Of a stretch of 7,026 nt of DNA, positions 1 through 5,362 are shown piece after piece. Each line of letters opens with the position of its first letter. Position 1 is the stretch's first letter. The DNA is from Nitrospirota bacterium (lineage in GTDB: Bacteria; Nitrospirota; JAOUDF01), in contig JAOUDF010000137.1 of the NCBI GenBank assembly GCA_029859385.1, forward strand, positions 1-7,026, read 5' to 3'. A program made the position numbers and the translations under genes. The notes below the pieces were generated by a model. It did not search any database. It was given only the letters and a program-made list of their open reading frames with translations, and was not told the origin of the DNA.

Positions 1-207
1 ACCAGGGGAACATCGCTGGAAGGGGTGATGCTCGAGGTCGAGGAAACCCCTCTTACCGGGAAATGCAAGGATTGCGGCGAGGAGTTTTCCATGGATGGCC
101 CCCTTGCCTACTGTGTCAAGTGCAAGGGAAGTTCGGTAGAAATTGTCGCCGGAAGAGACATTGACATAGTTTCCATTGAACCCTATGGCGCCTCGTACAC
201 GGATTGA
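1..207 (+). CDS. hypA: HypA, hydrogenase nickel-incorporation protein (C-terminal part; 5' end outside window)
   Basis: The first 68 codons visible are open from base 1 and end at a TGA at 205-207, so the gene begins upstream of the window. HypA is a small zinc-containing nickel chaperone that works with the GTPase HypB to load Ni into the large subunit of [NiFe] hydrogenases in the cytoplasm. The visible part holds the zinc domain: two CxxC pairs (KCKDCG and YCVKCK, visible residues 22/25 and 38/41) separated by 12 residues, the usual HypA arrangement. It is preceded by the typical EGVMLEVEETP-like strand. The N-terminal Met-His nickel site cannot be seen. The end of the gene overlaps the start of hypF, and the neighbours are all hyp genes, which supports the call. 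A HypA/HybF paralogue cannot be told apart from this fragment. Confidence 0.93.
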   Translation, partial: TRGTSLEGVMLEVEETPLTGKCKDCGEEFSMDGPLAYCVKCKGSSVEIVAGRDIDIVSIEPYGASYTD

Positions 208-2491
208 GGTTACCGGGATTGTCCAGGGGGTCGGTTTTCGGCCCTTTGTGCATAACCTTGCCCATCGTCATCAGCTGGGCGGGTATTGCCGGAATACGCC
301 GGACGGGCTACTCATCGAGGTGGAGGGGGAGGGTGTTGATCAGTTTATCCATGAACTCAAGAGTCAGGCGCCGCCCCTTTCCAGAATAGACGCCATCCGG
401 ATGGAGGCAATTCCGCCGGTGGGACGCGGGTCGGAATTCGTCATACGGGACAGCCTGGCCGCGGATGGCCGAGCACCTCTCATCTCCCCCGATATCGCCA
501 CATGCCCCGATTGTCTTCGGGAACTGTTCGACCCCGCCGACCGCCGTTATCGATACCCGTTCATCAACTGCACCAATTGCGGACCCCGCTATTCCATTGT
601 CCTCGATACCCCCTACGATCGTTCAAAGACCACGATGGCTTCTTTTGCCATGTGCGCCGCCTGCGAGGCCGAATATCACGATCCGGCGAACCGACGCTTC
701 CACGCCCAGCCTAATGCGTGTCCCCAATGCGGCCCGAAGATATGGTTAAGGGGGGCTTTGTCGGCGGATGCGGGACGGCATGAGGGGGCAGGTGCGATAG
801 GGCAGGCGATAGCGCTGCTCAAAGAAGGGAAGATCGGGGCCATAAAGGGACTGGGCGGGTTTCACCTTGCCTGCGATGCCGCAAACCAGACCGCGGTCGA
901 GCGGCTACGGGACTGGAAGCGCCGGTCGAACAAACCCTTTGCCCTCATGATGAAAGACGTAGAGACAGTACGCCGTTTCTGCACGGTCACGGAGTCTGAG
1001 GAGCGTATCCTTGCCGGAGGACTGAAACCCATAGTGCTCCTGGAGAAACTTGAATCCTCCCCTCTCGCCGAGGCGGTGGCTCCGCGGAATGACCGGCTGG
1101 GCGTTATGCTGCCGTACACGCCGTTACATGCGCTTCTACTGGCGTCTGATGCCTTTGAGGCTCTCGTCATGACCAGCGGCAACCTGGCGGAAGAGCCTAT
1201 AGTCATCGACAATGACGAGGCGATCAAACGGTTCAGTGTCGCCGATTTCTTCCTGCTCCATGACCGCAATATCTACATGCGGGTCGATGATTCGATAGTA
1301 ACCGGAGAAGATCGAACCAGCGTTATCCGGCGGTCACGGGGCTTTGTGCCCGAAACCATAGATCTCGGGGAAGAGCTGGATGACATATTGGCCTGTGGTG
1401 CTGAGCTTAAGAATACCTTTTGCCTGACCAAAGGGCATTACGCCATTTTAAGCCAGCACATCGGTGACCTTCAGAACTGGGAAGCCATGACCTTCTTCAA
1501 GGAAACGCTGGCTAATCTCAGGAATACCTACCGCGTGGAACCAAAGATCGTTGCCCATGACCTGCATCCTGACTATATGAGTACCACCATTGCCCAGGAG
1601 TATGCGAAAAAAAACGAGATTCCGCCGGAAAGGGTCGTAGCGGTGCAGCACCATCATGCCCATATCGCCAGCTGCATGGCCGAACACGGCTTGCACAAGA
1701 GGGTAATCGGGATTGCCTTCGATGGTACGGGGTATGGCGAGGATGGTCATGTCTGGGGTGGGGAGTTTCTTCTGTCGGACCGGGCGGCGTTCAAGCGGAT
1801 GGCGCGACTGCGGTATATTCCCATGCCCGGCGGGGACAAGGCGGCGAAGGAGCCGTGGCGGATGACATCGACATGGCTTTTCCATATTCTGGGAAAGGAC
1901 GCGGAGAATCGCTGTCGCTGGTTCTTCAGTCGTTTCGACCCGGAGAATGTGCGGATTATCCGTTCCATGCTAAAAGATACGCACCTGCCGCTTACCTCCA
2001 GCATGGGCAGGCTCTTTGACGCGGTTTCCTCCCTTCTGGGCCTTGTCGATATCAATACCTTCGAGGGTGAGGCGGCCATGGCCCTGGAAGCGGCTGCCCG
2101 CCGGGGAATGAGCAGCGAACTGAAACCGTACCCCTTCAGGCTTGCCGGGGGTAATTGTTTCGTGGTCGACCCGGCAGTTGCCATTGCAGTGATGGTCGCA
2201 AATATCGTGGACGGAGTGGAATTACCTGTCATCGCTGCCAGGTTTCACCTTACCATCGCAGGCATAATAGGCGACATCTGCCGGTGGATGAGGAACGAAT
2301 ACGGCATCGGCGAAGTCGTGCTGAGCGGCGGTGTGTTTCAGAACAGGCTTCTTGCGGATATGGTGCGTAGTTCACTGGCAAGGGAAGGGTTTTCAGTCTG
2401 GACCCACGAGAAGGTGCCGTGTAACGACGGAGGCATTGCGCTGGGGCAGGCTGTAGTGGCGTGGGAGAGGGTAAAGAGAGGGGCAGTATAA
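185..2491 (+). CDS. hypF: HypF, carbamoyltransferase for hydrogenase maturation
   Basis: HypF transfers the carbamoyl group of carbamoyl phosphate to the C-terminal cysteine of HypE, the first step in making the CN ligands of the [NiFe] active site. With the ATG at 185 the protein has 768 residues, a normal family length. The domains run in the family order. An acylphosphatase domain lies at about 5-90 (VQGVGFRPFV). Two zinc fingers follow at about 107-182, with cysteines spaced CxxC-18-CxxC-24-CxxC-18-CxxC. A YrdC-like domain lies at about 200-385 (KGLGGFHLACDA, RRSNKPFALM). A Kae1/TobZ-like C-terminal half carries QHHHAHIAS, FDGTGYGEDG, LSGGVFQNR and CNDGGIALGQ. The start is uncertain. A TTG at 176 lies in the same frame, and neither start has a clear Shine-Dalgarno sequence, so translation probably depends on coupling to hypA, which it overlaps by 23 bases. 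The TAA shares one base with the hypC ATG. No frameshift or missing motif was seen. Confidence 0.97.
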   Translation: MAPRTRIEVTGIVQGVGFRPFVHNLAHRHQLGGYCRNTPDGLLIEVEGEGVDQFIHELKSQAPPLSRIDAIRMEAIPPVGRGSEFVIRDSLAADGRAPLISPDIATCPDCLRELFDPADRRYRYPFINCTNCGPRYSIVLDTPYDRSKTTMASFAMCAACEAEYHDPANRRFHAQPNACPQCGPKIWLRGALSADAGRHEGAGAIGQAIALLKEGKIGAIKGLGGFHLACDAANQTAVERLRDWKRRSNKPFALMMKDVETVRRFCTVTESEERILAGGLKPIVLLEKLESSPLAEAVAPRNDRLGVMLPYTPLHALLLASDAFEALVMTSGNLAEEPIVIDNDEAIKRFSVADFFLLHDRNIYMRVDDSIVTGEDRTSVIRRSRGFVPETIDLGEELDDILACGAELKNTFCLTKGHYAILSQHIGDLQNWEAMTFFKETLANLRNTYRVEPKIVAHDLHPDYMSTTIAQEYAKKNEIPPERVVAVQHHHAHIASCMAEHGLHKRVIGIAFDGTGYGEDGHVWGGEFLLSDRAAFKRMARLRYIPMPGGDKAAKEPWRMTSTWLFHILGKDAENRCRWFFSRFDPENVRIIRSMLKDTHLPLTSSMGRLFDAVSSLLGLVDINTFEGEAAMALEAAARRGMSSELKPYPFRLAGGNCFVVDPAVAIAVMVANIVDGVELPVIAARFHLTIAGIIGDICRWMRNEYGIGEVVLSGGVFQNRLLADMVRSSLAREGFSVWTHEKVPCNDGGIALGQAVVAWERVKRGAV
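2476..2483 (+). promoter_or_regulatory. Ribosome binding site of hypC
   Basis: The purine-rich GAGAGGGG ends 7 bases before the ATG at 2491. It supports that ATG over the in-frame GTG at 2461, because the family requires a cysteine directly after the initiator methionine. The site lies inside the last codons of hypF. Confidence 0.6.
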
Positions 2492-2715
2492 TGTGTCTTG
2501 GCATACCGGGCAAGATAGTGCAAATCACTGATATGACCGCAACGGTCGATGTAGCGGGGACGCGCAAGGATGCGAACCTTATGCTTATTGACGACGTGCG
2601 CGTCGGCGATTACGTCATTGTCCATGCCGGGTTTGCCATTCAAAAAGTTAACGAGGCCGAGGCCGCTGAAACGTTGAGATTGGTGGATGAACTGGTGAAA
2701 GGCATGCAGCCGTGA
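2491..2715 (+). CDS. hypC: HypC, hydrogenase assembly chaperone
   Basis: This 74-residue protein begins MCLGIPGKIV, the diagnostic HypC/HupF N-terminus. HypC binds HypD, helps carry the Fe(CN)2CO unit, and delivers it to the hydrogenase large-subunit precursor in the cytoplasm. Cys2 is the functional residue exposed after removal of Met1, which fixes the start at 2491. An upstream in-frame GTG at 2461 would bury this cysteine ten residues into the chain. The rest matches the family: a small beta barrel (VDVAGTRKDANLMLID), the VGDYVIVHAGFAIQ stretch with the conserved histidine (His45), and a helical acidic tail. Its first base is the last base of the hypF stop codon, and its TGA overlaps the hypD GTG start (GTGA), so it is tightly coupled on both sides. 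Confidence 0.97.
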   Translation: MCLGIPGKIVQITDMTATVDVAGTRKDANLMLIDDVRVGDYVIVHAGFAIQKVNEAEAAETLRLVDELVKGMQP

Positions 2716-3827
2716 AGTACGTCGACGAATTCCGCCAGCGGGACGGGGCACGCGCGATCATGAAAAAGATTCTCGAAATCTCGGGTCGACCCGCCACTAT
2801 CATGGAAATCTGCGGCACCCATACCCATGCGATTTCACGGTTCGGGATAAGAGAGGCGCTGCCTTCTCATATCCGGCTTGTCTCCGGTCCCGGCTGCCCT
2901 GTATGCGTCACTTCCGCGAGCGACGTGAACCGGGTTATCGAATTCAGCCGCCGACAGGAAGAGGTCATCCTCGCGACCTTCGGCGACATGATGAAGGTAC
3001 CGGGTTCCGACTCTTCGTTGCAGGAGGAGCGGGCCGCGGGGGCCGATGTCCGCGTGGTCTATTCGCCGCTGGGGGCGCTCGACATTGCCCGGGCCAACCC
3101 CGGCCGACAGGTTATATTTTATGGCGTCGGCTTCGAGACCACCGTTCCCGCCATTGCCGCCACTATCCTCATGGCCAGGGCCGAAGGGCTCGGCAACTAC
3201 TCGGTGCTGGCCTATCCGAAGCTTACCCCACCCGCCATGAAAGGGCTGCTGGATTCCGGTTCTATGCAAATCGACGGCTTTCTCTGCCCGGGCCATGTCA
3301 CCGCAATCATCGGGGCCGAGGCCTACGGTTTCATTGCCCGGGACTACGGGGCCCCCTGCGTTGTTGCCGGATTCGAGCCGCTGGACGCCCTTTACGGCAT
3401 TTATATGCTGATACGTCAACTGGAAGAGGGGAGAAAAGATATAGAGATACAGTATAGCCGTGTAGTGACCTGGGAGGGGAATGAAAAGGCCCGGCGTGTG
3501 ATGGAACAGGTCTTTGAGGTATGCGACGCAGATTGGCGCGGTATCAGGACAATTCCCATGAGCGGGATGAAGATTCGCTTGGAATTCGCCGCCTTCGATG
3601 CGGAGAGGCGTTTCGATATAGGAGCCGGAACCGGAAACGAGCCTGCCGGTTGTCGTTGCGGCGAAGTACTTCGGGGGCTTATTGTCCCTCCGGAATGCAA
3701 TCTTTTTGGAGAGGCCTGCACTCCGGAATCACCCGCAGGGCCGTGCATGGTGTCTTCGGAGGGGACCTGCGCGGCCTATTATAAATATGGTGGAGCAGTC
3801 CTCATGACAGGTGAACATGAAACATGA
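2712..3827 (+). CDS. hypD: HypD, hydrogenase Fe-cyano assembly protein
   Basis: HypD is the [4Fe-4S] scaffold protein that, with HypC, assembles the Fe(CN)2CO centre and receives cyanide from HypE. The 371-residue product has normal length and every signature I know for the family: CGTHTH at 34-39 (Cys34), GPGCPVC at 59-65 (Cys62, Cys65), FGDMMKVPGS, YGVGFETT at 137-144, CPGHV at 192-196 and AGFEPLD. The C-terminal cysteine-rich Fe-S region has Cys314, 316, 329, 336, 345 and 353 within CRCGEVLRG, PPECNLFG and the GPCMVSSEGTCAAYY end. Translation starts at a GTG whose last bases form the hypC stop codon. AAAGG at 2698-2702 is a modest ribosome binding site. The 3' end overlaps the start of hypE. 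All key cysteines are intact, so the protein is probably functional. Confidence 0.98.
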   Translation: MKYVDEFRQRDGARAIMKKILEISGRPATIMEICGTHTHAISRFGIREALPSHIRLVSGPGCPVCVTSASDVNRVIEFSRRQEEVILATFGDMMKVPGSDSSLQEERAAGADVRVVYSPLGALDIARANPGRQVIFYGVGFETTVPAIAATILMARAEGLGNYSVLAYPKLTPPAMKGLLDSGSMQIDGFLCPGHVTAIIGAEAYGFIARDYGAPCVVAGFEPLDALYGIYMLIRQLEEGRKDIEIQYSRVVTWEGNEKARRVMEQVFEVCDADWRGIRTIPMSGMKIRLEFAAFDAERRFDIGAGTGNEPAGCRCGEVLRGLIVPPECNLFGEACTPESPAGPCMVSSEGTCAAYYKYGGAVLMTGEHET

Positions 3828-4827
3828 CCGCATACTTCTTGCCCACGGCAGCGGCGGAAAGCTGAGCCAGCAGCTGGTGCAGGATATCTTTCTGAAGGCA
3901 TTCGACAACGAGCTCCTTGCGCCGTTGAACGATCAGGCGGTATTTAGTCTTGCCGCTTCTCGCCATGCCTTTACCACCGACTCTTTTGTGGTAAAGCCGA
4001 TATTCTTCCCCGGCGGCGATATCGGCAAGCTGGCGGTCTGCGGTACCATCAACGACCTGGCTGTGGGCGGGGCGGAGCCGCTCTATCTCAGCGCCTCGTT
4101 CATTATCGAGGAAGGCACGGCTGTCGAGGACCTGCGGCAGGTGGTGGAATCGATGGCCCGCACCGCCAAAGATGCCGGGGTGCCCATTGTTACCGGCGAC
4201 ACCAAGGTGGTGGAGCGGGGGAAAGGCGACGGGATATTCATCAATACGGCGGGGATCGGCGTCATCAGCAACGGGCATAACCTCTCACCTCTCACTATAA
4301 GGCCGGGTGATGCCATTATCGTTTCGGGTGCTATGGGTGATCATGGTATCACCATCATGGCCCATCGGGACGGCCTGCAGATGGATGTGCCGGTAGAGAG
4401 CGACTGTGCGCCGCTCCACGGTCTGGTGAAGGTTGTCCTTGCGGAATCGAACGGTGTAAGGGCCATGCGTGACCCGACACGGGGTGGCCTGGCAACGACG
4501 CTTAACGAGCTGGCCGCGTCGGGCGGATCCGGCATGCTGATTCGCGAAGATGATATCCCTATCAGGGACGCAGTGCGAGGGGCGTGCGAGATTATGGGGT
4601 TCGACCCGCTCTATCTTGCGAACGAAGGGAAGCTGATCGCCATCGTGTCACCGGACTCGGCGCAGCCTGTGCTCGCTGCCATGAAGAGCCATCCGCTGGG
4701 TCGGGATGCCGCTGTCATCGGCAAGGTAATGGAGGCACCGAAAGGAAAGGTACTGCTGGAAACCTCGTTGGGGGTGACCAGAATACTGGACATGCTGGCC
4801 GGGGAGCAGTTCCCGAGGATCTGTTAA
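3817..4827 (+). CDS. hypE: HypE, carbamoyl-dehydrating cyanide-forming protein
   Basis: HypE is a PurM/AIR-synthase-fold ATPase. It takes a carbamoyl group from HypF on its C-terminal cysteine, dehydrates it to thiocyanate, and passes CN to the HypC-HypD complex. From the ATG at 3817 the protein has 336 residues. Visible signatures are LAHGSGGKLSQQL at the N-terminus, TTDSFVVKP (about 53-61), GDIGKLAVCGTINDLAVGG (about 67-85), TGDTKVVERG, GAMGDHGI and DPTRGGLATTLNE. The protein ends in PRIC, so the catalytic terminal cysteine (336) is present. A GTG at 3811 in the same frame is an alternative start. AGGTGA at 3809-3814 is close to the ATG, and the gene overlaps hypD by 11 bases, so coupling is likely. 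It is the last hyp gene here. No clear intrinsic terminator follows. Confidence 0.97.
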   Translation: MKHDRILLAHGSGGKLSQQLVQDIFLKAFDNELLAPLNDQAVFSLAASRHAFTTDSFVVKPIFFPGGDIGKLAVCGTINDLAVGGAEPLYLSASFIIEEGTAVEDLRQVVESMARTAKDAGVPIVTGDTKVVERGKGDGIFINTAGIGVISNGHNLSPLTIRPGDAIIVSGAMGDHGITIMAHRDGLQMDVPVESDCAPLHGLVKVVLAESNGVRAMRDPTRGGLATTLNELAASGGSGMLIREDDIPIRDAVRGACEIMGFDPLYLANEGKLIAIVSPDSAQPVLAAMKSHPLGRDAAVIGKVMEAPKGKVLLETSLGVTRILDMLAGEQFPRIC

Positions 4828-4835
4828 AGAATCTG

Positions 4836-4864
4836 TTGACAGGGCAATAGTAATGATCTATCGT
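4836..4864 (+). promoter_or_regulatory. Candidate sigma-70-type promoter for the cupin gene
   Basis: A perfect TTGACA (4836-4841) is followed after 17 bases by TATCGT (4859-4864), which matches four of six bases of TATAAT. The predicted transcription start is near 4871, giving a leader of about 56 bases. It lies only nine bases after the hypE stop codon. The -10 box is weak, so the promoter may need help or may be wrong. Confidence 0.45.
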
Positions 4865-4879
4865 TCTTAACAGGACAAT
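4836..4879 (+). repeat. Pair of 13-base direct repeats 31 bases apart in the cupin promoter
   Basis: TTGACAGGGCAAT (4836-4848) and TTAACAGGACAAT (4867-4879) agree at 11 of 13 positions. The offset of 31 bases is close to three helical turns, so a protein reading both would meet them on the same DNA face. The first copy contains the -35 box. The second contains the left arm of the palindrome at 4872-4888. Chance similarity is possible at this length. Confidence 0.4.
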
Positions 4880-4888
4880 TATTGTCCT
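4872..4888. promoter_or_regulatory. Perfect 8-1-8 inverted repeat, candidate Fur-family-type operator
   Basis: AGGACAAT-T-ATTGTCCT is a perfect palindrome around one central base. Its inner 15 bases, GGACAAT-T-ATTGTCC, match the 7-1-7 layout with the AAT-N-ATT core known for Fur, PerR and Zur boxes, although the outer bases differ from the textbook Fur (TGATAAT) and PerR (TTATAAT) arms. It would lie at about +1 to +17 of the predicted cupin promoter, a position suited to repression. The regulator is unknown. Another dimeric repressor is possible. It is unlikely to be a terminator because no U-run follows. Confidence 0.55.
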
Positions 4889-4916
4889 CAATACAAGGCC
4901 CATTAACCCATCACAG

Positions 4917-4921
4917 AGGAG
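4917..4921 (+). promoter_or_regulatory. Ribosome binding site of the cupin gene
   Basis: AGGAG ends five bases before the ATG at 4927 (context CAGAGGAGACCCG). It decides the start in favour of this ATG over an in-frame TTG at 4882, which lies inside the palindrome and would add 15 residues without any family resemblance. Confidence 0.7.
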
Positions 4922-4926
4922 ACCCG

Positions 4927-5244
4927 ATGAAGAAAGCGAATGTGCATGAAATAAAGGAGTTCACGGTTGAGAAGTTTGTGAAGAAGACCCTTTTCGATTC
5001 GGACAAGCTGGTGACGGACATCTATTGTTTCCGCCCCGGCCAGATTCTCGACGTCCATCAGCATCCCCACTCCGATCAGGCTTTTTATGTAATTGAGGGA
5101 ACCGGTGTGCTGACCGTAGGGACCGAGAAGGTTGATATTGGGCCTGGCGACTCCTTCCTTGCTCCGGCTGCGGTGGAACATTCCATCCTTAACTCCGGCG
5201 GCGATGTCTTGACGGTGTTTCAGGTTACCACTCCCAAGCTCTGA
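4927..5244 (+). CDS. Small single-domain cupin protein, function unknown
   Basis: This is a 105-residue soluble protein made almost entirely of one cupin beta barrel, with no signal peptide or membrane segment. Cupin motif 1, G(x5)HxH(x4)E(x6)G, is matched from Gly38 to Gly58 with His44 and His46, but Gln51 stands where the metal-binding Glu usually is. Motif 2, G(x5)PxG(x2)H(x3)N, runs from Gly74 to Asn89 with Pro80, His85 and Asn89, and Ala82 replaces the Gly. Three histidines and possibly Gln51 could still bind a metal, so it may be a metal-binding sensor, isomerase or dioxygenase-like protein. The sequence does not show which. It has its own candidate promoter and operator, and a good ribosome binding site. 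It stands between the hyp operon and the acetolactate synthase gene, and I see no firm functional link to either. Confidence 0.88.
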   Translation: MKKANVHEIKEFTVEKFVKKTLFDSDKLVTDIYCFRPGQILDVHQHPHSDQAFYVIEGTGVLTVGTEKVDIGPGDSFLAPAAVEHSILNSGGDVLTVFQVTTPKL

Positions 5245-5269
5245 TTTTCAGCACGTCTGCTTGTTTAAG

Positions 5270-5283
5270 AAACCGGCCGGTTT
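5270..5283. promoter_or_regulatory. Upstream palindrome of the acetolactate synthase promoter (candidate operator 1)
   Basis: AAACCGGCCGGTTT is a perfect 14-base palindrome that touches the first base of the predicted -35 box. With the preceding G it shares the 11-mer GAAACCGGCCG with the downstream site at 5322-5338. It lies 26 bases after the cupin stop codon. As RNA it could form only a five-pair stem with a GGCC loop and four Us, so a weak cupin terminator is a less likely reading. Confidence 0.5.
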
Positions 5284-5311
5284 TGACGATACCTCCTGCA
5301 TGGCTTATACT
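5283..5311 (+). promoter_or_regulatory. Sigma-70-type promoter of the acetolactate synthase gene
   Basis: TTGACG (5283-5288), a 17-base spacer and TATACT (5306-5311) give five of six matches in each box at optimal spacing. The predicted start of transcription is near 5318, leaving a leader of about 45 bases. The flanking palindromes suggest that the promoter is regulated. Confidence 0.68.
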
Positions 5312-5321
5312 GTGAGGGTGC

Positions 5322-5338
5322 TGAAACCGGCCGTTTCA
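5322..5338. promoter_or_regulatory. Downstream inverted repeat of the acetolactate synthase promoter (candidate operator 2)
   Basis: TGAAAC-CGGCC-GTTTCA has perfect six-base arms around five bases and would lie at about +5 to +21 of the transcript. It repeats GAAACCGGCCG of the upstream palindrome with an offset of 54 bases, about five helical turns. The GAAAC...GTTTC arms resemble sites of some TetR-family repressors such as PsrA, but the spacing differs, so that link is only a suggestion. Confidence 0.5.
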
Positions 5339-5362
5339 TATCATCGGGAGAGGTGAATATCC

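Noticed and set aside
1747..2232. Open frame of 161 codons on the minus strand opposite hypF
   Set aside because: It is Ser/Arg-rich low-complexity translation typical of antisense frames, and it lies inside the intact Kae1-like domain of HypF.
2461..2490. Upstream GTG start for hypC giving a ten-residue extension
   Set aside because: HypC needs cysteine at position 2, and the ATG at 2491 has a well-placed ribosome binding site.
2835..3419. Open frame of 194 codons on the minus strand opposite hypD
   Set aside because: It is fully antisense to a hypD gene with every family motif, its translation has no recognisable domain, and GC-rich coding DNA often leaves long antisense frames open.
4834..4888. 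Riboswitch or structured RNA leader before the cupin gene
   Set aside because: The leader after the predicted start is only about 56 bases and holds one short palindrome. No known aptamer layout was recognisable.
5270..5284. Intrinsic terminator for the cupin gene
   Set aside because: A usable loop leaves only five base pairs and four Us follow. The shared 11-mer at the other side of the promoter favours an operator, although weak termination is not excluded.
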